From positions 62,001 to 126,000 of the forward strand of contig JAUFSD010000018.1 in assembly GCA_033030425.1 (NCBI GenBank): 64,000 nt of DNA, given 5' to 3'. This DNA is from Verpa conica (Eukaryota; Ascomycota; Pezizomycetes; Pezizales; Morchellaceae). The notes under the pieces were generated by a model. That model worked only from the letters and a program-made list of their open reading frames with translations. It made no database searches and was not told the DNA's origin. A program made the position numbers and the translations under genes. Each line of letters opens with the position of its first letter. Within the stretch, counting starts at the first letter, position 1. Below are positions 36,738 to 49,518 of this stretch, in pieces.

Positions 36738-38351
36738 ATGTTGAAAGCATTGACCGTGGTTTCCATGCTCGCCCTGGAGGCGAGCGCCTTTTGGCGTCTC
36801 CCCTGCCGTCAGAGTTTGACAATTGAGCGAATTGATCCGCTCACTAACTTTGGACATGTCGGCGAGCATGTTCACACTATTCATGGTGGAAACAGTGAGT
36901 TTTTCCCTTGGGTTCCCTGAATAGTTTTTATATTACTTTCTATAAAATATATATTTACTAATCATTGTCGATCAATAGAATTCAGTCAAACTGCAACTGA
37001 GGCCGATCTCTTACAGAGCACTTGTACCTCTTGCCAGGTCAAGCAGGATCTCTCTGCCTACTGGACTCCAGTCATGTATTTTCAGGATAGTGCTGGGAAG
37101 TTCAACATCGTTAACCAGACCGGTGGAATGCTTGTGTAAATTTTCCACTTCCTTTTCCATTCCTAGATGTCTCAGGACTCTATAGCATGTTCATAATTTG
37201 CTAACAATCATTTCCCATCTAGCTACTACCTCCCTCGTGGTGATGATGTTAAAGCATTCCCACCTGGTTTCCGTATGATTGCTGGTGACCCTCACCTCCG
37301 CAACTTCAGCTATCCTGTTGTCGAGAAGTCTCTTTGGCAGGATTCCGATAGAACTGAAGATGCTTTGCGCCAGAAGGCAGTTGGTTTCAACTGTCTCAAC
37401 TACGACGAGCCAGCCAGAGCTGCCTTGGGTCTCAGAGAGCTGCCTTCTGACATGGCTACCAACTGCCTTGATGGCCTTCGTGCTGAGGTTTTCTTTCCGT
37501 CTTGCTGGAACGGCAAGGATCTCGACTCTGACGGCCATCGTGATCACATGCGTTATCCGTCACTCATGGACGATGGTACTTGCCCTGATGGCTTCGAGAC
37601 CCGTCTTGTCAGTTTGTTCTTCGAGACTATTTGGGATGTTGCAGCCTTCAAGGGTCAGGATGGAACTTTTATGTTTTCATCAGGAGATCCCCTTGGATAC
37701 GGATATCATGGTGACTTTATGAATGCTTGGGATGTGGATGTTCTCCAGACTGCCATCGACACTTGCACTTCACTCTCTGGTATTGTTGAGGAGTGTGCCA
37801 TTTTCGAACAACAGACTGAAGATGAAATGCACTCATGCACCATCAAGCCATCGATCAATGAAGAGGTTGTTGGACCGTTGGACGCACTTCCAGGGTGCAA
37901 TGTCGTCTCGTATGGTCCTGCACCTGCTGCTGATGGTGGATGCTCCACCGACCCTGATAGCGGCTCTGCAAGCTCTAGTACTACAAGCAGCAAGACTACT
38001 TCTTCTAAACCGACTACTACAAAGTCTTCCGTTACGTCGGCTGCTACAAAGCCTTCCGTTACATCGGCCTCTACCAAGCCTTCTGTTTCCTCTTCGCCAT
38101 CTAAAGACAATGGGAAGGACTCATACAAATCGAACGATAACTATGGCTACCCCTCCAGTTCCGATAAAGTAGGAGTTCAGGAAGTTGATCCTACCACTGT
38201 TGCCGCCGACCCGAACCTCGTTATTGTCACCGTCACTACTTATACGACCATGCCGGCGACTACAGTTACTGTCCATGCAAAATCTACTAGTGCCCCGATT
38301 AAAAAACGCCATACGCACCACCACAAGCGTAGCGGACACCTCAAATTTTAG
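36738..38351 (+). CDS. secreted DUF1996 protein with Ser/Thr-rich tail
   Basis: Three exons, 36738-36894, 36979-37135 and 37223-38351, give 480 residues. The ATG at 36738 begins a signal peptide (MLKALTVVSMLALEASAF). The DUF1996 domain follows (FGHVGEHVHTIHGGN, TSCQVKQDLSAYWTPVMYFQ, PPGFRMIAGDPHLRNF, FFPSCWNGKDLDSDGHRDHM). From about residue 330 the chain is Ser/Thr-rich with a repeated TKPSVTSA unit, then a Val/Thr-rich segment and a His/Lys-rich end (KKRHTHHHKRSG). Proteins with this domain are secreted or wall-associated in fungi; their biochemical role is not established. The S/T-rich linker suggests O-glycosylation. A T/C-rich leader precedes the start. Confidence 0.9.
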
Positions 38352-40946
38352 GGAAATCATATCTTGAAAATTTTCGGATCTAAAGGGGGACTTTTTAGGA
38401 GATTGGGCGTTTTATGAGGGCGGTTATTTCCCATAAATCAAATTTCCTAGGTTCTTTCTTGGTATCATTTACGGCAATATATCAAGGTTATAGTATTGTG
38501 ATTGCGTGTTTGCTTGTACAGTATTGGCTCTGCTTGTTATTATTTAACAGAGATTTTAGCGCTTATCTTTTCACTTCGTATAAATTTTATTTGCTAAATT
38601 CATGACCCTTTTTTATTTTTTTTTATTTTTCTTCAAATTTATGTCTCTTTTTAGTTCTGCTATGTTAGTGGAGTTTGGGGACTTGGTGATTGGGGAGATG
38701 GGAAGATAGGTTTCGTGGCTCAGGAGTGCATGAATAAACGACATTCAAGTTTCTTGTTTAAAAAAGTGTTTATTTTAAGCTTCAGTTTCTAGGAACATCC
38801 ATCACGTCTCTTTTTACAACCACGACACCCCTTATTGTAGTGAATAAACTATAGTTTGTGGAGCCCCCAGGGTACATTTCTCGAGCTAGACTAAAATATC
38901 CTCAGGTATTTAGGCAACACCGAGGCTGACTGGGCGCATGGGGAATTTTCTCTCTCCCTAATCTTACTAAGAACCATGGGTTTGTACTATGTTTGAAACG
39001 AGCGCAGTGTTGGGACCGTCTGGGTACATGGATCAGGGATTGGTAAGCTGTAGAGGTAGGGTTCGTATAGTATGTCCCTGAGCTCGTGAAAAAATAGACG
39101 AGGAGGAAGTAATAAAAGTGGGACAATAGGATAGGGGGAGAGAGCATGATAAGTATCTTGAGGAGTTGATCATGAGGGAGTGAAGAAGAGACGAGTGCCC
39201 ATTGGTGACTGCATACTCAGACATGATCTACTGCGCATCTCGGCTCCGCAGTGGCATCGGGATTCGAGACTAGCGAGGAGGCCGGTGGGGACCGTTAATC
39301 AAAGCCAGCCTTGATTCGCGCCCGGTTGTCGGATCGCGTAATGTAGAGGGAAAAAACTGATGGGGGAGGGTTCACAGGACTCGTGTTTCTCGTATTCGGG
39401 TGTGTTTTTCTAAAAAGTGTTTTTGTCTATTGACCTCCATGTGCTTCTTGATATTGAACCACTGTTGTACCGCGTGATTGTTTATCTGTGGTATGATGGT
39501 CTTATGCTGTCATGCGGTAAGAACGGGTAGATGCAGTGAATAGTGGATTTGGTTCTACGAGACTCGGGGCTGTTAGCTACCTGTGGGGAAATAATGTGGT
39601 TTATTGGCCGAAAAGGATATTTCGTAAATAGGCTAGATACAACTATTCTCGGGAGCATGAACTCTCACTCGAGCCCGGCTTTTACCAATTTCTCAGTGTT
39701 GGGATGATGATTTCCACCCCCTAAACTGCCGATCACATGGTTAGATGTTATTAGTGGCTGATATTTTATACTCTACATAGACGAGAGACATATGGACTAG
39801 GCTAATCCTTGTTGGTCATTACAAGGGAAAGCAAGGTTACGAGTGTCCCTGCAGCTTAGCACTCCATTCAAGGTCAAGGATAAGCCGTATCTGGCTGTCA
39901 ATGAGTGGGGTTAAGAAGGTTGAAACGTTTAGTGCTAGTTTCTGGGTTACTTATAGAGTACGCCTAGTTTGGGGACTATATTGTGAGACTCTAGGTTTAT
40001 TATATCTTCACTAACTAGCTCACATAAGACCTTACTTTTGCATTCCCCGTACTCTCGAGTGCCCCCCAAAGCGTTGTAGGTTGAGGTAGTTATAAGATAA
40101 TTCTTCCGGGGGGTTAGAGGGGTCAGGGATGTGCGTAACAGTACACCGCACTTATATCCGTTTTACTTTCTCTCGCCGGTAAATTAAAGCCAGGCTATAT
40201 AGGACCAATCAAAAACCAGTTCTGGATAGTACTTTTACGTATAACTGGTACGTAAACACCTTGAGTACTCCATAGAGAAGAGATTAAAATCATATTTCAA
40301 CTAAACGCCCCCCAGATTCTTCGATATTAGTGGTGGGAGCTATGCTAAAATATTGCCTATGACCAATGAGTATTCTTCCTAAGGTGATATTGCGATTTTA
40401 TGGGACTTTGTATAAGTTCTCGGCAATAAGTTGAGCTGTGTAGAGTAGATGGCGTGCTTACTGTATGGCCGAACACGTTAGGTAGCGTATGGTTAAGGAT
40501 TCTTAAAATGCAATAAACTAGACGACTTTTTGTGATTTAATACTTTCTTTATCAGTGAGCTACGTACATCAATCTGTGCTGAAATAAATCTAGGTGATAG
40601 ACCTGCATAGGAGCACTGAGACAAACAGCCTAAGAAAATTAGGGGACCCAGGCATATCTAAAGTTAAGGTACTACTTTGTTGGTTTTAATATCTGACTTT
40701 AGAAATGGAGAACTTAAAAGCTTATATAAAGAGAGTAGGCTAGTTAATGATAAAATAGATATCTCGATACTTCTCATCTAGTAGTTTGGTTGTGGCTGTG
40801 CGTCATCTGTGGCCAAGTGGCTAGTAATATCTAGGACAACAGCCGCCAACCTACACACATATCTACCACTCTTCATTCATCGCGAGGCATGACAACTACT
40901 CTACTCTACTCTCAAGAAGTTATTCCCTATTTATAGTTTACGGGCA
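38352..40946. other. 2.6-kb intergenic stretch, no gene seen
   Basis: The AT-rich 3' flank of the DUF1996 gene is followed by unrecognised sequence with only short frames. No repeats or RNA genes were found by eye. Confidence 0.5.
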
Positions 40947-41714
40947 ATGAGCAGTCTTCCAAACGAGCTCTTTTTGCAGATCGCCGGTTATCTAGGGCAT
41001 AAAGACCTCAACAGCTTCCTCCGCGTAAACAAGCTACTTGCGGTACTTCTATCACCAATGCTATTGGATCTAGCTGCATCTAAAAGCACGGTTATTGGAT
41101 TATACAAGCGCACCGTTCTTCACTGGGCAGCATCACACAACCGTTGTTCTCTCATGACACTACTTCTGGAGCGGGGAATTAGTTTTGACACTACAGATAT
41201 CTATCGCATGGTCCCACTTCACTCTGCGGCAATAAAAGGAAACGAAGCTGCAGTTAAGCTGTTGCTTGAAAACGGGGCCAGCACCGAGGCCACTGACTGC
41301 GATAGCTTGACCCCACTTCACTCTGCTGTGTTGTTGGGGAAACACGCGGTTGTCAAAATACTATTGGATAAGGGAGCTAGCATGGATATGCGAAACTACT
41401 ACCTTCAGAAGGGGAATTTGCTGCATTGCGCTGCAGCAATGGGACATTTAGCTGTTGTACAGGTCCTGCTGGAGGGTGGGTGTAAACCCGATGTGATAGA
41501 TGATTTAGGGTTGAATGCCCTTCAAATCGCGGCGGCGAGTGGTCATAAAGACATGGTTAAGTGGTGGTTGGATGTTGGTGGGTTCAGTAGCAATCAACTG
41601 CCTAAACAACCAGAGTTTATAGGAGTGCCATATGTGACTGTATATGGACGCACTAAGGTTTCTAAACTTTTGTTTATTGAGAATGATTTGTGCAGTGCTT
41701 GCTCTCCTAGGTAG
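40947..41714 (+). CDS. F-box and ankyrin-repeat protein
   Basis: A single exon of 255 residues, ATG at 40947-40949. It opens with an F-box-like segment (LPNEALFLQ-type; here LPNELFLQIAGYLGHKDLN), then ankyrin repeats: TVLHWAASHNRCSLMTLLLE, PLHSAAIKGNEAAVKLLLE, PLHSAVLLGKHAVVKILL, LLHCAAAMGHLAVVQVLL and ALQIAAASGHKDMVKWWL. The architecture matches the gene at 20303-20962, with the same LPNE...KDLNS.LR start, so they are probably paralogues. The likely role is substrate recognition in an SCF-type ubiquitin ligase. The C-terminal ~40 residues lack repeats. No promoter element was identified. Confidence 0.88.
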   Translation: MSSLPNELFLQIAGYLGHKDLNSFLRVNKLLAVLLSPMLLDLAASKSTVIGLYKRTVLHWAASHNRCSLMTLLLERGISFDTTDIYRMVPLHSAAIKGNEAAVKLLLENGASTEATDCDSLTPLHSAVLLGKHAVVKILLDKGASMDMRNYYLQKGNLLHCAAAMGHLAVVQVLLEGGCKPDVIDDLGLNALQIAAASGHKDMVKWWLDVGGFSSNQLPKQPEFIGVPYVTVYGRTKVSKLLFIENDLCSACSPR

Positions 41715-42382
41715 CTGTAAAATATCTATAGGAGGCTCAAACTTCAGTTAACAAAGATATTCAGAGTAGTATCTTAGTATAGGTACATAGTGGATATATA
41801 TTTTAGTAATTTGGCAATTTCGGGTTATTTCTTACCAAGGATAGTATTCTACCACCAATATAAAAATCAAAATCATAGTACCAATTTATACTAGGCGGTC
41901 TATTCAGGAACATCGTCCACCCAGGAACACTGTATTCCAGCAAAGAACGTTCCTAGCCAAGTGGCTTCCCCTAATATATTTACTACATAACTATTGACAA
42001 TCATACCTATAAATTATAATCCCCCGTATCTAAAAGGTCGATAAACACTTGCGTTTCTGAATCCTGGTACATGCAAATGCCCTAAATACTACATTTATTT
42101 ACTATGCTGCCTAAAAGAGTCCTAGGAAGCTTCCCCCAAAAATATCTTGATTAGCTACTTCATTTGGGCTCCTTTATTGCCTTTATTGGTGGTAAGGGGC
42201 GTGCTAATCGGGTGCTCGCATAGATCATGATGTCTCACTCGGGCTACACGACTGACAACCTTATCCTCGTAAAAAGGGGGGGTCCATCTTTCGCCAGCTC
42301 CAGGAACACATCTTCCTATGACTTCTCTATCATATAAAATCTTATACCGGTCACTGAAATGCCTCTCGCTATATCCTCATAA

Positions 42383-42697
42383 TTAATCTACCAAGGATAT
42401 GTAGACGCGGAACAAGAGATCATAACCTTGGAGAGCTAGCTATTCGCTGAGCCGGAGGAATTTAAAGAATTAGAAGAGAGATGTAAGAAGCTGGAAACTA
42501 GTAATAAGGCGGATGCTAACATGTTCCCCTTCCTTTAGGAGTAGCTCTTGCTGCCGAGGCCTGGCAGCGAGAGTCTACAAAACAACCTAGAAAGGCTCCC
42601 CTACGGAGCTGATCAAGAAAAAATACAGTACACTTGTGCTATAAGAATATAGCTAGGGCCAGTAATTGGTGCTCCTATAGAGCAGCTACTATTTTAA
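42383..42697 (+). pseudogene. stop-riddled coding relic, family unknown
   Basis: One frame reads as protein-like sequence across about 105 codons but contains stops at 42437, 42536, 42542, 42650 and 42695 (four TAG, one TAA). Between them lie QGYVDAEQEIITLES, LFAEPEEFKELEERCKKLE, LLLPRPGSESLQNNLERLPY and LGPVIGAPIEQLLF. The second segment is heptad-like. Repeated TAG in otherwise sensible sequence is what C-to-T mutation of CAG codons would leave. I do not recognise the parent protein; a decayed gene or transposon domain is likely. Confidence 0.4.
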
Positions 42698-43327
42698 AAG
42701 ATTTCGTGAATCATAGGGAAAATAGTACAGCTCTAGTCCACGCTAGCAGGTGTCGACTTTGACAGGACCCTCACATTACTCCAGACAGTCGCTAGAAATA
42801 CCCCAGGTATGTAGTTCTTCGCTGTCAATGTTTTGAGCAAGGTCGGTGGCGCCGGTATGAATGAACGAGCTCACTAAAAGAAACACTGGGAAATTTTTAG
42901 ACTTCCTTATACAGTTTTCTATAATTTTCTCCGCTATCCACACCCTAGCGTTGTAGAACAAGCTAAAGATGCTGTAAAAACAGCACCATCTACGTACATC
43001 GTCTCAGCTAATATTAACTACGGTGTCTACCGTCAATGACGCTACTAAAAAATCCGTATCACTACGATCACCCAAAAACACCACCCGAGTAGCTACCAAT
43101 TGACAAGATTCTCCAGCCTTGGAAACTATTTCAACGGCACTGATTGCCGGAACAAGAAAGTGACTCCAGCTCCAGAGACTACTCTCAACTCTCTTAGAAT
43201 GGCAGACAAATCTATTCCAGTAATCCAAACTGCCACCTTATCTTTGGATGAACCTAAAATTCTAGGCTCCCAGTGCCAGTGGAGATAATAGCTTGTCGGG
43301 GGCCAGGTTACATACAAGCACCTCTGC

Positions 43328-43385
43328 TCATTGCAGTCACGTACTTATGATTAATTAATTAATTCATTCATTCATTACAGTCACG
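43328..43385 (+). mobile_element. 30-base AT-tailed insertion with 14-base direct repeats
   Basis: TCATTGCAGTCACG at 43328-43341 and TCATTACAGTCACG at 43372-43385 flank 30 bases. The insert starts TACTTATGATTAATTAATTA and ends in TTCATTCAT. It is the reverse complement of the CATAAGTA...(TTAA)n(TGAA)n elements elsewhere in the window. The flanking repeat differs at one base, as expected of an ageing target-site duplication. Confidence 0.6.
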
Positions 43386-46300
43386 GAAATAACCCTAACC
43401 CTCGCTACAATTTTGGGAGGAGGATACCTTTCATCAGGGGTGGACAAGAATTTATGACTAGCTTTGTAACGACTTTTTTTAATATTAAAAACCAGGACTT
43501 TACGATCATGCCTTATACTCCTAGCCTTCTCCCACACATACGATGGAGAGATAGTTCGCTCAAGCCCTTTCCTTACTTTCACCTCTTAGAGGTATTTGTA
43601 AATCATGCTAAACTATGGCAATTGGGCCAACGAGACGCCTGAGATATAATCCTCCGAGTATGCATATATGCGACCGGTGGGTTACTTTCACTTTTATTTT
43701 CTAGTCATAATATATCACTCATATTCTAGCTCTACATCTATTTTTTAAGAGCCGATTGGGAAACTTTAGGCGGTATACTTGGAGTTGCACTCTTCTGCTC
43801 ATGATACAGCTTACCCCGTAAATGTGTATATTCGTGGATTAGACACGAAAGTCATATGACCTGGACCATGAGTCCAAATCTAAGTCTTATAGTTTCATAG
43901 AATTAGGGTTAGGCAACCTCTCACTTATAAATCTTAGAGAAATCTTGATCTGTTTCACTGGTTGCCAGTATATCAGGGATCGGGTTGCTCCTGATGATTA
44001 ACATATATACCACATCTTAGGGTAAGAAGGCTCCATTTATTATAGTCAATCAATTAGTTAGGGTAGGATCAGTAAAGATCTATAATAGGAAGGAATAGCT
44101 AGGAGTGCTCCTAATTCGTATTCTATATAACTGTGTCATTAGTCTTAGGTTCTGGCCAGGGTGATTGCTAGGGCTGAGGGAGCTGTTGAGGTCACGCTGC
44201 ATTCCAGCATATGTAGGCTTTTGACAGCGTGCTTACATATATAGCGTCCTAGGTACCCTAGAGGGAAAATTACCCGGAAATAGAATAATCCGGTATCCCA
44301 TTCCCACCTCTTACATGCATACGATACCGCATACCCGTCCGTCGTAATGTCTATAGTTGTCAAAACCCTAAACCCCAAGAACCCGAAGGAAGAATGTGGG
44401 GCTGCTAGTACATCTCAAAGGTTGAAAATCCATGCATAACTCTATATCGGTTTACCGGCGAACAAGATACAGGGGGCAGATTTATGTAATATATGCCAAT
44501 AGCTTGACGAAGGAGTCGGAACTAAAGAATGTAGTCGACCGATAGAAACTCGTATATCCCCACATACTGAAACTTTAAAGTCAGAAGAGGATCTTTGTGA
44601 ATTGCAAAGCCCATCAAATCTTCTACTCCAGCTTCCTAGCCACCTCCAGATCTCCCTCACCAGTACACCAGATCTTCTCAGTTTGAAACCTGAATTCTAT
44701 ATAAACCATGAATCATGTAGTGTATAAACCCCTAAACTAGTCAAAGAAGTAAAGGTTTCTTAAACCGATAATCCCCCACTAGTATAGGAGATACTATATA
44801 CCAGTCCTATCAAAGATTTCGACTTTTGCAACTGCAAACCGGTCATACCAGACAACGTCACATGCCAGCCCCAAGTTTACGATCATAGCCGCTCTTATGT
44901 TATTTCAGATCTCATTGGGGTGCATTATTGTATAAGATGCGGGAGTAAGGGGTCCAGAAATAATGTTGGTTTAATCCAATAAAAGGACTGGTCAGGAGCT
45001 GAGGTTTGTAACGGCGGCGCCTGGTATGGAGCCAACGCCAATCACCTTTCACAACAGCTGATGAATCCCATTCGCTACTAAATTTAGTAGCGGTACAATC
45101 TCTAACAGAAATCGAACACTTGATTCAGGGCTTTTACTTGATTTTAACGAAAATTCTAGCAGCGGACACTAACCATAAAGCACCTGGACCGCCAATCCAG
45201 GTTTTCACAATGATCTTGGCGGAAGCCGTACTTTATTAAAGGTTTACGGCTAAAAGAAACTACGGCGCAGAAACGTATTAGCCACCAAAAGGCCAACCCG
45301 GGTCAGTCTACTAAAATTCGCCGATCTCACCACGACCCAGTGGAATGCCATCAACCCCACCGCAGGCCCTACATGAATTCCGCCATGACTAGAACTCCCA
45401 GTCGAAAGAGCTTTGGCCATATACATGCTTCAACTCTCATTGGATTGAGGCTAGGCCAGAGCCGAGAAAATAAGGTATGCATTCAATGCGGGGTTTAACT
45501 ACGGATCAATCCAGTTGACCCTATCAACCCATCACCAGTCGCTGATCGCCCCACTATACACTCCATAGATATGTACATAAGTGATCACTCGTAACTTCTT
45601 CATCGGGATTTCTGTGCGATCCTTAGACAGGCTAATCGCACTCACGGGCCGTATAACCGGACTCTTAATATGTAACGGCTCGGCTAGACATATCAAGATC
45701 TGTGCCACCTTATTGAATGCATCCATATATCGAGTTCCTGGAAACGCTGAGTCGTACGATCATCTTGCCCAATAAGTAACAAAACTTTCGTTTCTGCCCA
45801 CAATCGCCTCCGACCTGTCGATTATTTATCTCTCAGGAATACCAAGAAAGTGTTTTTTCCTCGCCCGGTCAAGTTTGCCACTGAGGCAATCACACTAAGC
45901 CACTGTTTAGCTCAGTCAAAAATGCTGTCCCCGAAGTTTTCGCATGACCCCCCGAAGCGAATATGTGTGGCTTCAGTGATCCTTCAGCCTTAAGAGTGGC
46001 TTTGCATATTATGATAGATCGCAGAGCGGTCACGGCCGGTGTCAAGTGATAAAAAACATGGTGACCGCGCCGTAATGGGTGCCTTTGGTTTTATCCGGTA
46101 TTGACTGTGGTATCGGTATTGGGAATAGACCAACCCTTTTATGGCGACTGCGGGGAGTACAAAATGGCTAGGATTATATAGAGCGGGGTGCATATGATGG
46201 CAAGCTTATGTGCACTACAAAACGTATATATGAAACCATTGTAGCTAGTTTCAGTAAATTTGTTCCATCCTAGGTAAGATGCCCTGTTACTTTGGATTGT

Positions 46301-47516
46301 CAGGCTTAAGCTTCCGCGGGAGCTACTACAAGTTGTAGCTGTCTATTCAAGCCCTCTGTTGCCGTTTATTCCGCGAGTCTAAGGAAATAAGATCAAGCAT
46401 TGGCTGCGTCAGAATGTACTACTACCGAAATAATTCAAATCACGCCCTTATAAATTAAAAACCTGATTACGATTGAACCCCATAATTTATCGAGCCAGCA
46501 AATGATAGACTATTCCCAGTTTGAGAGACTGTAAATGTCAAATACCCGTGGTAGTAGCAAAGCTTCCCCGGTTTAAGCTGAGCTCTGGTACGAGCTACTG
46601 CAGCTGGCTGTATGACTGTGCCCCTATACCCGCCACCTCGGGCTCCACGGATGTCGTAGACTTAAAAGAACTCCATTTCAGAATGACTTTGTCACAAGAT
46701 CAGATAGTAAGATTCTCTGGTATATAACCGGAGAACCGGGTCATTATAAAGCAATCCTAGTATACCCGTAGTTTAGGTTATGGCACGACACGCACAAGTA
46801 AGCACATAGGCACCAATATTGACCCCCCCCCCAAGAGACCCCTCCGGGCTTTTGCTCATGGCTGAAGGCTTAGTTAGATGACATCTAAATCGAGGAAAAA
46901 AGAAAATTAGGCTCGGGTGACCTTGACCCGAAGTAAACGCCAATTGCCAAATCAAGGTCTTTTTTCTCGCATTGTTTCCCATGCGCCACGGCCTCTCAGC
47001 GCCTATTGTGGGAAGTTTTCGGACAATCCTCCGGGGGTGCTCGCAACCCCAGATTCCAACAGGGGTTTCCGTGAATATGCACCCCACCTGGGGGCCCCGG
47101 TTGCATGCGGTTTCTGGTCCTTGGGGTCCCTACAAAAAAACTGTTAAACTCACCCAATCACGCCTCACGGTACGCAAATTTTTGCACTCTCAGGACTCGG
47201 TAAGTGCCCACTACATGTATGCCTCATAGATTTAGCCGAGTTTTCGCCGTTTCCTACATCGGTGGGATTTAGCCACAATTTTCTCTGAATACTAGGATAT
47301 CGGGGGGCAAAGGTTGGAGTTCCGGTTGAAGATGGAGGAGGAAGGAAGGAACGAACCGCCAGATAATGTGGGCTTTAAGAAGAGGCTCCCCCCTCTATGC
47401 CTACATATTGTTCTCCGCCCAAGAAAAGTAATCACTTACTATAAAGTCCTTGAGCCTCAAGGACACCGGGGATTCGACACCAAAGGAACACAGGTCTTCT
47501 GCTTCCAGAATTCACC

Positions 47517-49518
47517 ATGGGAAAGCTATTCACCTTCAGCATCGCGTTCTTCGCGTGCTTGGGAGTATGTTCACATTCTCCCCTAGTGACTGATTTGAAA
47601 TTCAAAAAATTCAAAAAGAAAAACATTATTTAAGAATCGTCTTCTAAGATAATTTATAGAGTTTCTTGTTTGGATATGACAGTGGTGTTATGACCGATGT
47701 CATTGCCTCTCACCACTTCTTAAACTACTTCAATACTACGAGTTCGTCTCCAATTTTAGGGGCTATAGTATCGACATTTGCAGGAGGGGCAGTATTTGGA
47801 GCTTTGTCTGGAGGATACACCATGGACAGGCTTGGGCGAAGAGTGTCAGTAGCACCTGAACACATTCAGCCGGGTTGGGGCACGGAGCTGACAGCATATC
47901 TAGGAGTATCCAAATCGGAGCTGTTGTGTGTGTTGTTGGGGCCATTCTTCAAGCAGCTGCTGCCCATTTAGCCATGATGCTTGTTGGTCGTATTATCACT
48001 GGTTGGGCCGTTGGAATCATGAGCAGTGCCGTGCCGGTGTACTGTGCGGAGCTTGCGCATCGTCGGTCTACCCGTCATGATCTTTTTTTTGCTTTTTCTA
48101 TGGCTTAATTGCTGACATAAAATATAGCCAAGACTCGTGGTTTCTTGGTCGGACTGTCTCAACAGATGATCGGAATTGGTTTTATTGTTTCTACATGGTA
48201 AGAGAGAGATGTTATCAAATTGACTAGTGTTGTCTAATATCGATCTTAGGGTTGGTTACGGTGCAGCGCACGCTTCAGACAGCAGCAGTTTCCAATGGAG
48301 GTTTCCTTTGGCCTTCCAAGGAGTTCCTGCTGGTCTTCTGGCTGTCGGTCTTATATGGTTCCCCGAATCTCCTCGCCAGCTTATGGAGACAGATAACGAA
48401 GAAGAAGCTCTCAGAGTTCTCAAGAAACTACATGCTACTGGCACGAATGATGAGTGGATTGCGTCTGAGTTCAACGAAATTAGGCAGACTATTCTTGCCG
48501 AGAAGGCCCTTGTCGTGCGTAGCTGGAGTGTCATGTTCACTGTCCCGCAATGGAGGAACCGTCTTATGCACGGAGTCATGGTTCAGGTCTTTACCCAGCT
48601 TACTGGTATTAGTAAGTATCCCGTAGAAATCCTTGCTCATTGCAACTCTTACTTACTTACCCTCATAGATGTTATCAACTACTACCAGACTCAGATGTAC
48701 AATGCACTAGGAATAACTGGCAAGAAAGCTCTTCTCGTCTCAGGATTGTACAACATCGTTGGCCCTGTTACAAGTAAGTCAACTCGAATCCAAAGGAGAC
48801 AAAGTCAGTTGGATCTAATGCTGATGTTGTCTAGACGCGTTTTTCATTTACTTCCTCATTGATCGTGTCGGTCGCCGCAAGCCACTGCTATTCGGAACTA
48901 TCGGCATTAGTCTTTGCTTGATCGTCGAGGCAGTACTCAACTCCAAGAACCCCCTAGGAGATAATGAATCCCTGTCTCGCGCTGGTGTTGCCATGATTTT
49001 CTTAGTCTCAATGGTCTTTTCCGTTAGCTTTGGGCCAGTTTCGTGGACCTACATGTCAGAAGTCATGGTATGCTTGCTATCTGAGACAACCCTAAAATTC
49101 AAGACATTTCAGTGTAACTAACTCTCGATAGCCTATGCAAATTCGTGGAAACGGAAACGCTTTCGCTACGGGTATCGGCAATTGGCTCGTCAATGTCTTG
49201 TTCTCACAGGTTTCTCCTCAAGCTTTGGAGAAGCTCAAGTGGAAATACTACTTCGTCTTCGTTGCCTTCAGTAAGCACATCCACCTCAGCCGTAATTTTC
49301 CAAGCTCTATTTACTGATTCTTCCCACCAACTGCAGATTTTGCCGTGACGCTTCCAACTGTCTTTTTCGTCTTCAAGGAGACCAAGGGTGTTTCTTTGGA
49401 AGAGATTGACTTGTTGTTCGGAGAACGTGCACTAGGGTCTTTGCCTGATGATATCGAGAAGCATCATGAGGTTCAGATCGAGCACAACAATAAGAGCTCT
49501 GATCCAGCTTTTAATTGA
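47517..49518 (+). CDS. MFS sugar-type transporter; one exon junction out of frame
   Basis: Exons can be read at 47517-47564, 47660-47848, about 47904-48061, 48128-48197, 48250-48611, 48669-48773, 48835-49067, 49132-49270 and 49337-49518. Sugar-porter marks include SFLFGYDSGVM, DRLGRR, GWAVGIMSSAVPVYCAE, PESPRQLM, IDRVGRRKP, PMQIRGNGNAFATGIGNW and FKETKGVSLEEIDLLF, so a 12-helix plasma-membrane sugar or quinate-like permease is expected. All junctions keep frame except the second. The exon ending TCA at 47848 and the exon beginning near 47904 or 47907 (ATC CAA ATC GGA GCT in frame from 47908) differ by one base with every GT-AG pair I can see. Either one base is inserted (pseudogene or sequence error) or splicing is unusual. 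The rest of the protein is intact to the TGA at 49516-49518. Confidence 0.8.

Larger units (their letters stand above)
41715..47516. other. 5.8-kb gene-poor stretch apart from relic and short element
   Basis: Besides the coding relic and the short insertion listed separately, this holds only short unrecognised frames and a perfect 20-base palindrome at 45073-45092 (CGCTACTAAATTTAGTAGCG). A G/C-richer segment at about 46800-47120 lies upstream of the MFS transporter and may be part of its promoter. Confidence 0.45.

Noticed and set aside
43385..43925. Telomere-like strings (AACCCTAACCCT near 43391; TTAGGGTTAGG near 43909)
   Set aside because: Fewer than three units each and not in an array; chance occurrences.
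46990..47130. Clustered CreA/Mig1-like GGGG-containing sites upstream of the MFS transporter
   Set aside because: The consensus is short and the segment is generally G/C-rich, so the sites cannot be told from composition.
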